Shown: positions 49,491 to 60,126 of the stretch, piece after piece
How positions within the stretch are numbered: the stretch's first letter is position 1
Layout: each line of letters begins with the position of its first letter
Source: Phoenix dactylifera
Lineage: Eukaryota > Streptophyta > Magnoliopsida > Arecales > Arecaceae
Direction of reading: 5' to 3'
Assembly (NCBI RefSeq): GCF_009389715.1
Contig: NC_052399.1
Coordinates: forward strand, 23,569,146-23,633,145
DNA: 64,000 nt
The notes under the pieces: model-generated
Database searches by the model: none
Told to the model about the DNA's origin: nothing
The model's input: the letters and a program-made list of their open reading frames with translations, nothing else
Program-made: the position numbers and the translations under genes

Positions 49491-50161
49491 TCTCAAATGA
49501 GCTGCTTTTTAGAATGGTTCTCTAGCTTTAATCCCTCAGGGATTGCTCCTGCCATTATATTTTATACTTCGAGAGCTAGGCAAGTTTAAGTTGACGGCAC
49601 GAGGAAGCTAGTGATGGGCCCTTCTTCTCACCAAAGGATGAGTTGCCCATTTAAAATGATTGAAGAGAAGTATGTAAAAGGATTCTGCGATTCTTCCTGT
49701 GCTAGAAAGGCTGAGTTCCTTGTTTTGGTTGCTTTTATTGTCAGGGTAGTGGGATTTGAAGGCCATCGGGGTTTCTTTCCGTGTGATTGGCTCTGGATGC
49801 GGAGTATATATCTTTGCCTCTCATTGTCTTCCTTGTAAGCCTTGGTGGACTGGTATTCTGTGTGGTGCTTGGGGTTATCATTATCTATGGGAGAAAACTA
49901 TATATATTAGGGAATGTACAATAGATTCGTGCAAACACTACGCTACTCTTGAAAGTCACGGAATGGATTCTACGTTGAATCATAATCCTATCTTAATTTC
50001 CCCGAATCGTAATTTAAGATGAACGCGATCCGCACGTTGCATGGTTGGTACCAGCCCAACTTGAGCTGACGTGGGCCCTGCACAACAAAGGGAGCCTAGT
50101 GTGGTTTATGCGGGAAGTGTGCAACTTGTTGCATGTTGCACGGTTTAAGCAGAGATAAAAG
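49491..50161. other. Intergenic, nothing recognised
   Basis: Two overlapping open frames (49611-49838 and 49756-50022) have no domain and differ in style from the genes here. No repeats were defined. Confidence 0.5.
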
Positions 50162-50636
50162 TAGGCCGGATAATATCCAAACGAATATATTTTTATATCT
50201 GTATCTATTCGGATATGTATGGAAATTTAAGCATCCAATTAATATCTGCATCTGTATCCATATCTGTTAAAGAAAAATAGATATCGATATGGATAGACCG
50301 CTATCCGATCCGTATCAATATCCAAATATCTGATTCTATTTATAATCCTATTTAATTTTATATAAAGTTTATTAACTTTTAAGAAAAATATATAACCATA
50401 TTAATATGTAATTTATTCGATTTACCATCCACTTATAATATCTTTAATTCTGTCGTCATAAAGTTTAATTATTCAACTTATATCCGCATGTATATCAATA
50501 CTTTCCGTATTCGATTTATATCCCTATCCATTTAAAATAAATATAGATATGAATTTTTACGTCCGATTAATATCCATGTCTGTATTTATAGTTAGATAAA
50601 ACAAATATGAATATAGATGATCTGATTTTAGCCCTA
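50162..50636. mobile_element. Probable hAT-type MITE built on GGATAT words
   Basis: The left end reads TAGGCCGGATAATATCC and the complement of the right end TAGGGCTAAAATCAG. The flanks GATAAAAG (50154-50161) and GATTTAAG (50637-50644) match at 6 of 8 bases, compatible with an old 8 bp hAT target duplication. The interior is full of ATATCC, TATCCGAT and GGATATG variants and is non-coding. It probably belongs to the same family as about 1850-2235 and 54030-54330. Confidence 0.42.
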
Positions 50637-52219
50637 GATTTAAGGGTGACCGAAGTAATTACCAGGCCCCTAAAACCCAATAGTCCTATTCTTAGCTGAA
50701 CAACTTTGTTTGCATTGCAATTGGATTGGTTTGGGTTGTATATATTTTCAGGCTCTATTGTAACTCCGGCCTAGTTTAGTCGGCACTGTATTCTAAGCAT
50801 CACGAAAATGGTTTTAATTAAATTTCAAATACATAATTCTTGACACTCTACTAATAAAAGTTGTAGTGGATTCAATCTTGTGAATCGTTCCTGCAAAACT
50901 CAATCCAATCTGATTTTAGTTCATGCCTCTCGACCAAAGCACGATGTAAGATTGGTTGATGTTAGCTCAAGGCAAACTTGTTTTTGGTTGGCATATCATT
51001 TTTTTTTTTTTTGTCTATATACAGATCTAATGCCCCTCTAATATCTCATGTAGATTTGGCATGCAATGGATTACCATATTCAAACATCTGCATTATGCAT
51101 GACAGTAACGTATAGTAAACCAGGTGGACATTTATATGCAAGGTTGCGCATCTAGCTTTTCATTGACTATGCATCTGATTTTTCCTTCTATATATTATTA
51201 CATGCACTCTACTTTTATTAATATGGAGTCCATGGTATATATGATTTTTTTTTATTGATTCCAAAATAGCTAACATAAATCCCTAAATTCTCTTTCCTAT
51301 TATTGATTGCCTAGCTTTTAAAAAATAAAGTGAGACTCATGCCAAAGGCCTGCAGCAGTCTTCGCCCGTCGGATCCATGATATATCCGAACATACGATAA
51401 AAAGAAGAAGAGAAAAACAAGACGAGAAGTGTATAAACTAAAATAACCAATATGTGTTAAATATATTTTAAATAATCATGATTAAGAAGATCACTGCTCT
51501 CGGGTGGCGTAATGCATTGCATGCAGACTACTTGTTCATATAATATTTATGTCGATCACCCCAATGCGTGGATGAGGAGCTAAAACATTTGCTTTGATTC
51601 CTCCTGCTAAAGCACGGAGGATACTCCTCATAATTGTATAACATCAGTGTAAAGTTCGAGAAAGCTTAATGGTACCGGTCATCTTTCCAGAACATGGATA
51701 CTAGATAACACATTGTTTAATCGGGTGACCTCCGTTCTGCTAATCCAGTTTGTCCTCGCAATGATGTGATCCTTAAGCTCTCACTGATGTCTTCTAGTAT
51801 TAAAAATTGACAAACTCATAGTGATTGCTTGTTAGTTGGAACCCTGCAATCAACTCAAGACTAACACACACAAATCCCCAAAATCTCTCACCTATTATTG
51901 GTTGCCTAACTTTTGAAAAATAAATCGAGACTCATAACCTGCAGTAATCTTCGCCTGTCAGATAAAAATTAGTTTCTTTCTGCGGACTAAACGGCAGCCT
52001 GACTCTAGTGGTGCGGGTCCCTCTGGCTCCGGGCTTCCTGGGATTTCTCACAGACCATAGGTCCATAACGGAGAAGGCTCGGATCATGGATATCCATGCA
52101 TGTAAATTGGCATGGAATGAAGCAAGTAATTCATGCACCATTTTATTTAGACCTATCAAACCAGGCCCGAAGCATAATGCTCTTCATGAAAATTCCAAGT
52201 ACAGTATTAAGATAGTTTC
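50637..52219. other. Intergenic with a diverged 100 bp repeat pair
   Basis: Segments 51271-51370 and 51866-51962 share the order AAATCCC, TCTC/TCTT, CCTATTATTG, TTGCCTA, AAAAATAAA, GAGACTCAT, CTGCAG, TCTTCGCC. No gene is recognised in the rest. Confidence 0.5.
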
Positions 52220-53090
52220 TGTTGTGGTTCAAATTTGGCCCGAGGGTGACCATGCCGGAGGAGTTGGGAGAGCTGCCGGTCGAGACAGAGAAAGGACGCC
52301 ACTTTCCGCACACCGACGTACCTACACAAAGTCTCACTGGTGTTTCCGGTAAGGACCCTCCGATGTTTAAGTTAGCGTGGAGTTTATGTTTACCAAAAGG
52401 TCCTTTAGGCGTTACTTGAATAGGCTATTTATAGTTTCTGCGGAGGTACCCAAGTGGCGGAGATATGGCCCGTCCTCATCATGAGAGGAGAGGGCGTCTA
52501 GCCAGGTGGCAAGGTATGGCCCTTGTCAGCAGGCATGGCTAGGGCAACAAGGCATAGTCCTTTATCGACATGTCTTGGCGTGGCCATTAAGCGAAGCATG
52601 GTGCCGTGAGGTTGCCGCAGGGCATCGCCGCGGCGCGTACTGGACGAGGTCGGGCTCGCTTGGAGACCGTAGCATATACTTAGCGAAGTCAGCTCAGTGA
52701 GCATTGAGGTCGGGCCGACATAGGGGCCGTGACGTAAGTTTGATGAGGTCGGCTTGGCCTTTCTGATCGAGGTTTATTCGATGGCGCCCCGAGCTCGGGC
52801 CGGGGCGCGTCGTCGAAGATGCTTGGCACCTCGAGCTCGAGCCGGGGCACGTCGTCGGATATGCTTGGCGCTCCGAGCTCGGGTCGGGACGTCATTATAT
52901 CATTGGAGAAGGTTGCTGCAAATCGTAGCAGTGAAGAGATCCGGACGAGGGCGCCAGTCCTTTGGTGAAATCCGAGCTCGGACTAGCTCTTAGTGGGACC
53001 GAGGTTTGACCAGGTTGACGCTGAGGTCTGCTTAGTCGGAATGGAGTGATCCCCTGTCCTGAGCAAGACGATCCATTTTACCCCCGATCA
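52220..53090. mobile_element. Solo LTR, 871 bp
   Basis: The element begins TGTTGTGGTTC and ends CCCCCGATCA (TG...CA) and is flanked by a perfect 5 bp duplication, GTTTC, at 52215-52219 and 53091-53095. It is far richer in GC than its surroundings. Inside, GGACCCTCCGATGTTTAAGT and GCTATTTATAG resemble plant Gypsy LTR promoters. A segment of about 50 bp around GAGCTCGGGCCGGGGC is repeated three times near 52780-52890. No internal coding region or second LTR is present, so it is a solo LTR. Confidence 0.83.
52780..52890. repeat. Three GAGCTCG-type tandem repeats inside the solo LTR
   Basis: Three units carry GAGCTCGGGCCGGGGC or close variants (CTCGAGCCGGGGCAC, GAGCTCGGGTCGGGAC) followed by GTCGTCG and GATGCTTGG-like blocks. 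They lie in the middle of the 871 bp LTR and may be regulatory repeats of the retroelement. Confidence 0.65.
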
Positions 53091-55370
53091 GTTTCCACCA
53101 TTTTATTTGTCTGTCGTACTTTGCTTCCTCCACTTGCACTAAGAAGTCAGTAGATTAGAATAGGATGCCAACTTATATATTATACCACGGACGAGGAACA
53201 AATATGTTATCTTTGCTTGTGACAATTCAATTCCTTATCCCAAGGAAGATTTGTTGAGCCTGACCTTGGTGCGGCACCACGAGCTCAGCCTAGGTCCAGA
53301 ATAAATGGAATGAGGCCCAGAGGCTGGCCCGGCTCGGCAACCCTTGTTTCCCAGTCTTCTAATGGGTTTGGATCCAACTTCTAAAGATACATACCGAGTT
53401 GAGTTCGAGTCTCATGGCTGGGTTGCGGACTAATATCCAAACCACGGACCAGATTGGCTCCGGGTTGAATTCCTTAGCTGAAGCTATATTCTATATGTAT
53501 TACTTGCTTTGAAAAAAAATGCTAGAAATGCATAAAACCAGATAACCTGGCTTGCTAGTGTTGGGCTTTTTGATTTTTTTTTTCTTTTAAACTTTTTGGA
53601 TGCGTCTTTGAGAATATTTTCTGGAAATTCTTAAAACACTTTCTATTGTTGTTATTACTTTGCTAATGCTGTTACTATAAAAAAAAAATTCTGATGAAAA
53701 TTACTCGTACGGTTTGAATCGTTAATGGGATACTGGCCTCCGCTCGCATAGTTAGTGCATCAAACTTGGGCCTGAAAGTTCTGAAATGGATGGCTCCCAA
53801 AGGTGCAAAAGGATTTAATGGAACGTGGGCTCATTAATGAAGCTATTTCATGTCCTCAAGTGCTTATGCTACTTAATTTCCGACGTCTGCATTCGGTTCT
53901 ACTCTCTGTGGTTGATGTTTTGCTGAGTCAGTAACAACAATATTTGGAGTAGCATAGAGCTTAATTGGAGCTTATAAAAATGAGGTGTTCTAGTTTCATA
54001 TATATTTTTACCTAAGGTTAGAAACGAATGGATTGGATCCCGATATATCTATATTTATATCTACATTCTTTAATAAATATAAATTTAGATATAGAAATTA
54101 AATAAATACTAAAATTATTATCCATATTTTTTTCTAAATGAAAATCGATACGAATCAAATATTAAGCATATTTATGTTTATTTTAAACTTATGCAGACAG
54201 AGGTTGCATATTAGTTATATCCATTTTTCTATCCAAATATGGATATAACTTGAATATTACTTGGATATGAATTGAATTTTATTATAATGATGAAAACTAA
54301 TATTAATTATGTAATTATAAAAGATATAAATAAAATTCACTATGTAGATTGGATGCGGCGCACCAATAGATCGGATGCACTTCATCAAATATTTAGATCA
54401 CTGGCTGTGCAGGTTTTATTATCATATTATAGACAAAAATATTAATAATTAAAAATAAAATATAAGAATATTAAGTTTTTTGCATCAAATATCATTATTA
54501 TCTTTACTTATAGTATAAATAAAAAATAAACATGAATTATCTATTGTTAGAGAGCTTGTAAGAAAAATTATATAAATATAGAGATACAAAAAAGTTCTTA
54601 ATATAAATATTAAGTATTTTTAATAATAAGTCTTTGAAAATATCATGAAGTATAAAATAATGTATATCCATTTGCATTTTTATCAAAGAAAAAAGATTTA
54701 TTTTTAATTAAAAAATAATTATAATAGAAAATATTATAATATACATCAAATGATTATTTAATGATTTATATATGTGATTAAGTAAGATAAACTAGATTGG
54801 TGCATGGGATTGAGTGCTTGCCATTCAAAGAAAAAATATCGTGGGTGATACAATATATCTGAATTTAAAAATCTCTAAATCAAAATTAAAATCAACATCT
54901 AATAAAGAAATTTTTATTCGAATATGATCCGACCAGGTTCTGACAATATTTATAAACAGACATCCAAATTCGGATCTGGATTTGATCGGACATAAAATCT
55001 CTATCTATCATAATCCCATTCAAATTGGATTTGAAAATGGGTGCGGAGTTTTATCCAACCTGTTTTTTTGTCATAAGAAGATTCGTTACTTCCACCATAT
55101 GCCACCGGAGAGAGACAGATAGGAGAGAGAAACGGAGAAGCAAGGGAGGAAAAAGGGAAGAAAAGGAGCTTAGGGCTTATTTGGTTTTCTTTAAGTGGGT
55201 CGACTGAAGTGGCTTTCGAGGATTGAAGCCACCTACGAGCCTTTTCTTCTTTATATTATGCAACATAGTTTAGCCCCATTTTGAGCCAATCAAACGTCTG
55301 AAACAAGTTTTCCTTGCTCAATTGAGTTTTAAAGTTCAATTGCGGGCAATTGAGAGATCCAAGGAACTGT
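53091..55370. other. Intergenic, AT-rich, with GGATAT-word repeat
   Basis: About 53270-53480 is GC-richer, with GGCTCGGC-like words of unclear origin. About 54030-54330 repeats the ATATCC/GGATAT style seen at 1850 and 50162. From 54400 to 54960 the sequence is very AT-rich. No gene or intact element is visible. Confidence 0.5.
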
Positions 55371-55810
55371 GGACTTATTTAGTTTGTGAAAAAAAAATTT
55401 CTTTACTGAAATATTTTTTTTGAGAACTGATGCCTGAAAAATGATTTTTTCATGTTTTGTGGACAAAAAAAAAAACACATTATAAAGTGGTTTATGTTTG
55501 ATTGAGTATCTATTTTTCTAGAAAAACTATATAAAATACTTGTTATGCTCTTGCTAAAAAAAAAAACTTAGCCAATTCTATTTAAAAGCTTAAGGGCACT
55601 TTCAAAAAAAAAAATCCTAATTTCGAGCCTATAGGAGCTGGACTTTTCCACATCCCATATGGATTTTTTCTTTCCATAAAATAAAAAAAAATCTTATTTT
55701 TATGAAAAAGTTATTTTTTTCTCTTTTAAAAAAACCAAATATAAAATATTTTTTTATTTTTCTATTTTATTTTATTTTTTATCTCCTCTTCCCCCGAAAC
55801 AAACAAATCC
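55371..55810. mobile_element. Probable MITE, T-rich
   Basis: The left end reads GGACTTATTTAGTTTG and the complement of the right end GGATTTGTTTGTTTCG. The inside is made of long A and T runs. A stretch at 55487 (TTATGTTTGATTGAGTATC, TTTTTCTAGAAAAACTAT) resembles 38927 in another probable MITE. No target duplication was found. Confidence 0.35.
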
Positions 55811-56117
55811 TTAAGAAACATGAGGCTGGAATTTGGCAGTAAAGAAGGCAGTGAAAAAATCAGATGGAAGGGGAGATGATTTTTTTTTTTTTTTTGTTGT
55901 TGTTGATGTAAGCAGGGGAGAAGGGGACCAATGCTCGAGCATGAATCATATGTTCCTCGACAAATTCATTTTGCTTCGGCAGTTTGTACCACTTTGCACC
56001 TAATGTCCAGTAGATGGATGTGCTTGCATAAATGATGTAGCGACTTGGTCTGAATAGTGGGTCCACCTTATCCTGAATCGCACATTGCCCTGAGAGAGGG
56101 AGTCCAATATAGCCTAA
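55811..56117. other. Intergenic, nothing recognised
   Basis: A minus-strand frame at 55860-56270 covers this stretch and runs into the adjacent tandem repeat, so it is not supported as a gene. Confidence 0.45.
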
Positions 56118-56325
56118 TATCCGTTTGGTAAGAGTGAGCTGTCTGTGGCCCTCCTTTCCTGTCCTGTGCCCGCAATAGTCTTCGTACCCCGGGGATGTCC
56201 CAGATATTGAGATAGCCCGATATCCGTTTGGTAAGAGTGAGCTGTCCGTTGTCCTCCTTCCCTGTCCCATGCCCGCAATGGTCCGTCTGGTCCCCGGGGG
56301 ATATCCCAGGGTTTGGGATAGCTAT
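56118..56325. repeat. Two-copy tandem repeat, unit about 101 bp
   Basis: Both units begin ATATCCGTTTGGTAAGAGTG (56119 and 56220) and contain GAGCTGTC, CTCCTT, CCCGCAAT, GTC, and CCCCGGGG followed by ATGTCCCAG or ATATCCCAG. They differ by a handful of changes. Function unknown. Confidence 0.8.
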
Positions 56326-56749
56326 TTCATGTGCAAGATCGTCAGGATCTTTCAGACGCCTGACCTATTCTCAGGAAAGAAAATAAAAACTAATAATATC
56401 CAACCATTTCTTTAAAGAAAATGAACACTGCAGCAAGAGAGAGTCCATCTCATCTGAATCTTAAAAATCCCAAATTCCCAATTCAAAATTCTTATTCAAA
56501 ACATACCAGTCCCGAATTCAAATTTCACAACTCAAACCATACAAATGAAAAATCAGAATAAAATAAATCCTCCCAACAAAAAAAAAAAGAAAAAAGAAAT
56601 CAAGTTTTGAAATTAAGAAACCCGCCATTAGAGGATCAATGGTTGTCGGTGGTTGGAGGATGACTAGCCAACATGCATGATTTATGGACCACTTGGAGAA
56701 GGAAAAAATTTCAGACATTTATCGGAAAGATTTATTTTTTTTATTTTTA

Positions 56750-57480
56750 TTTTTTTCAGTAGAAGGGAGGTCAGACCACCCGGCTTTTATTAAGAATTAG
56801 AAAAAGGATTACAAAAGAAAGCTCAAAGTTGGTAATCCCCTGCGGTGAAACAGAGATTTACAATAGACGAGGAGAGAGGCAAAAATAACAAAACCAATTG
56901 TTTTAAGTTGGGGTGATGAAACAGCTTGAGGTCGCAGAATTACATTCTTCCTCAGCGCTTAATCTGAACTTGAGTACCGGTAGAGGTGGTGAGCAATCAA
57001 AACGGTGTCCCAGTAGTGGATCAAGGAAGGACGTTTTTTATGCATCAAGAAGATGATCTTTAAGACCTTTGATACTACGCCATATTGTTCCATGTTCCAC
57101 AAGATCATTACTATTGTAGAGAATGGACCACTCCAATTGAGCATGAATACCACGGTTTGCGTTGACTTAGTGAAGTTTCGTCTCCTCCAATTCAGACAAA
57201 TACCTTCAAAGGAAGCATGAGTGTGCAACACACAGCGCAATGAACATAATCTCCATCCAAATCGATGAGAAGAATTTGCAGCTGGAGAACAAATGGTCAA
57301 CAGATTCTGATGGGTGATTGCAGTCTGCAGAGCACACAGCCACTCGAGTTCTTCGCAAGCTTCTTCCCCAGTGCATCCCTCATATTAGTCTTCTCTTCCA
57401 GCTCAGCCAAAGGAAGCATTTGATCTTTAACGGCACACGGCAACTCTACAAAGAGGTCGCAAAATTTTATCTAATTCCAC
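56750..57480 (-). pseudogene. Decayed LINE tail with reverse-transcriptase zinc-binding (zf-RVT) domain
   Basis: Translating the minus strand across frames gives PLKIKCFLWLSWKRRL, then DALGKKLAKNSSGCVLC, then SESVDHLFSSCKFFSSIW. This is the order of the zf-RVT domain that ends plant LINE polymerases (KIxxFxW, CxxC, ESxxHLFxxC, IW). At least two frameshifts separate the pieces, so it is a dead relic. Plus-strand sequence near 56785 (CTTTTATTAAGAATTAG) could be the old 3' tail. No polymerase core is visible. Confidence 0.65.
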
Positions 57481-58527
57481 GAGCCCAAAATCTGGGTTAT
57501 TACATTACATAACCCAAGCCGGCAACTTAAAAAGGGATATAAAATAAAGTGGAAGAGAAGTAAGAACTGAATCTTTAACAAAAAAAAAAAAAGTATGAAC
57601 TGAATAGACGAAAAGGAGCCTTCCCCCGAAGGACAGCAACTTGCTTTTCCATTCTCTGTAAGCGGACCATCCAGTCAGACTTGACCACCTCTAATGTCCT
57701 TCTTGTCGTACATTTGGTGAGAAGGAAGTTGAGGAGTTTTTCTCGAGCGGCGTTATTAGATCTATGCGGTGCCTCAAAAGATTTTGCATACGGAAGCACT
57801 TGTGTTTAGAGAAAGGGACCGAAGGCAACCACAAACTTTGGAGCAGTATTTCTTCTTTGGCTTCTCCCAGCACCTTGACTCGGGCTTCTACAGCCTCTTG
57901 GCTGGGGAAGTTCCTCTGTAATTTTTCCCTATTTACACCCCTTTTTGTCTCTCTCCGTCTCTTTCGCTTCTTTGGTACAATTATGTTTTGATCCAATAAA
58001 TTGGGGGAAGTGTTTACTTCCACCTTGTTCCATCGAAAAAAACGACAACATCAATATCAATTATCGCAAAAAATCTCTAAACAACGAGTATAGATGTCAT
58101 CTTCGTAAGAAATTTCCAACCCAACACTCAATCATGGATTAAGGGAAATCTCTTTGCCACCACCCAATCATGGATGAAGGGATGAGTATCTGACTCGGAG
58201 GGACATTTTTGTATATTGGTTTATCTTAAATGATTAGTATTCTGGATATCAAAATTATAATGGTACCATCGCTTTCAGCAGGATACCTGCCCTAACCACT
58301 GCTCTTATCAACTGTACATCTAGTGTAGAAAAAAATGCAACCCATGACGCTTGCACTAGTGATTCATGCTCGTTATAGAGAGAAATAATTTCTGAAGACG
58401 AAAGTATTTAGTTCGAGTATACCTGTCCATAAATAAATCACAGAAGTCGTTCCTCCCTGAAGACGATTGCGACATGCCGTATTAGTTAACACCTGCACAA
58501 TCTAACCATGCCAAGCTAATTAATAGC
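57481..58527. other. Intergenic, one unassigned open frame
   Basis: A minus-strand frame at 57691-58023 encodes 110 residues, basic in its first third (KKRKRRRETKR) and then Glu-rich. A second frame at 57575-57799 overlaps it. I do not recognise either; they might be remnants of the neighbouring LINE. The remainder is unremarkable. Confidence 0.35.
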
Positions 58528-59530
58528 TGTTGTGGGATGGGGTTCCGAACTTTAGTCCCACATCGGCTAATCAGCGGAAAGATCTGTGCCTTATAATGAG
58601 GAGGTCAAATTTTTCCTCCCGAGGGCTCTTTTGTGGGACAAAACTGTGAGAGGTCGCCCAAGTCCCTTGTGCGAGCTCCGCACCCGCAGGTCGGGTGTGC
58701 GCCCTGTGCGAGCTCTGCGCCCGCAGAGTTAGCCCCAAAACGGACAATACCTCGGGAAGGGATGCAGTCGCTTTCCCTGCTCGGCCGGTGTGTGGGTTGT
58801 TGTCAGGGTGAAAATTCTGCAACAGATGGCGCTAGAAAGAGAGCCCCGGCCGCGCACAGACCTTCCCGCTGGAGGGGCTGTGTTATGGGATGGGGTTCCA
58901 AACTTTAGTCCCACATCGGCTAATCCGCGGAAAGGTCTGTGCCTTATAATGAGGAGGTTCAATCTTTCCTCCCGAAGGCCCTTTTGTGGGACAAAACTGT
59001 GAGGGGTCGCCCAAGCCCCCTGTGCGAGCTCCGCGCCCGCAGGTTGGGTGTGCGCCCTGTGCGAGCTCTGCGCCCGCAGAGTTAGCCCCAAAGCGGACAA
59101 TACCTCGGAAAGGGACGCAGTCGCTTTCCCTGCTCGGTCGGTGTGTGGGTTGTTGTCAGGGTGAAAATCCCGCAACAGATGGCGCTAGAAGGAGGGCCCC
59201 GGCTGCGCACAGACCTTCCCGCTGGAGGGGCTGTGTTATGGGATGGGGTTCCGAACTTTAGTCCCACATCGGCTAATCCGCGGAAAGGTCTGTGCCTTAT
59301 AATGAGGAGGTTCAACCTTTCCTCCCGAGGGCCCTTTTGTGGGACAAAACTGTGAGGGGTCGCCCAAGCCCCCTGTGCGAGCTCCGCGCCCGCAGGTCGG
59401 GTGTGCGCCCTGTGCGAGCTCCGCGCCCGCAGGGTTAGCCCTAAAGCGGACAATACCTCGGGAAGGGACGCAGTCGCTTTTCCTGCTCGGCCGGTGTGTG
59501 GGCTGTTGTCAGGGTGAAAATCCCGCAACA
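58528..59530. mobile_element. TRIM-like retroelement with three LTRs
   Basis: Three LTRs of exactly 297 bp (58528-58824, 58881-59177, 59234-59530) all start TGTT and end CAACA. They are separated by two 56 bp internal segments (58825-58880, 59178-59233). The whole is flanked by a perfect 5 bp target duplication, ATAGC (58523-58527 and 59531-59535), so it behaves as one insertion. Each internal segment starts GATGGCGCTAGAA, which could act as a tRNA primer site (TGGCGC), and ends GGAGGGGCTG, a short polypurine tract next to the following LTR. No protein is encoded. The extra LTR-internal unit probably arose by unequal exchange or template switching. Minus-strand frames across it are artefacts. 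Confidence 0.88.
58555..58597 (+). promoter_or_regulatory. USE-like motif plus TATA in the TRIM LTR
   Basis: GTCCCACATCG (58555-58565) equals the plant snRNA upstream sequence element RTCCCACATCG, and TTATAAT follows 25 bases later (58591-58597). The same pair is found in the second and third LTRs. The spacing is closer to the Pol III form (about 24) than to the Pol II form (about 34) of snRNA promoters. A TTTT soon after the expected start argues against a long Pol III transcript. Confidence 0.45.
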
Positions 59531-59591
59531 ATAGCCATTGCAATAATGGACTCTCCGTGGCGATGTCAGCCAAGGGACGACATCTCACGGG

Positions 59592-60126
59592 TAGACCTGA
59601 CCATGGTCCAATTCTAACCGGAGAACCGGACCGGAATCGAACTAGAAAGAACCGGACCGGAACCATGTCTCACAGTTCTTAACCTAACCGAAATTTTGAG
59701 GAATACGGTTTGGTTAAGGTTCCAGGTTTGATGGAACCGAACCGGAACCGGAATCGGCGGTTCGATTTCGGTTCGAACCTGAAAAAAAAATTTATTTAAT
59801 GTAACTTATTTTTTTTAATAATGTTATCTAGTTGTATTATTAAAATTTACTTTGATAGTAAATAATAAAATGAGGCATAAATTATGATTTTGTATTAATT
59901 ACACAATCTATTTATATTTATAATTTTTTTTCAAATTAATTATACAATTTATTTTTCTTAAAAAAATTATAATTTATGTTGAAAAATCGGAACCGAAACC
60001 GTTTAGAACTGGAACCGGAACCGACGGTTCTAGAATCGGAACCGCACCGACTATTTTCGGTTACGGTTAAGGTTCTAGATTTTTGTGAAACCGGAACCGG
60101 CGGTTCCAAAACCGTGGTCAGGTCTA
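59592..60126. mobile_element. hAT-type MITE rich in AACCGG repeats (535 bp)
   Basis: The left end TAGACCTGACCATGG is mirrored by the right end CCGTGGTCAGGTCTA, giving an inverted repeat of about 15 bases with one mismatch. The flanks CTCACGGG (59584-59591) and CTCGCGGG (60127-60134) match at 7 of 8 bases, as expected for an older hAT target duplication. Both subterminal regions are dense in AACCGGAACCG words and their complements, so the element can fold on itself. The middle is AT-rich and no protein is encoded. It lies 61 bp from the TRIM element. Confidence 0.82.

Noticed and set aside
58591..58640. A Pol III snRNA gene downstream of the USE/TATA pair
   Set aside because: A TTTT occurs within a few bases of the expected start and no snRNA sequence follows.
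58528..59530. The 353 bp repeat as a satellite or CRISPR-like array
   Set aside because: TG...CA LTR ends, primer and purine tracts and a single 5 bp target duplication fit a retroelement better.
59082..59666. A 194-residue minus-strand open frame, and shorter ones at 58571-59175
   Set aside because: They run across the repeated TRIM LTRs and reflect their GC content. The same peptide recurs with each LTR and shows no domain.
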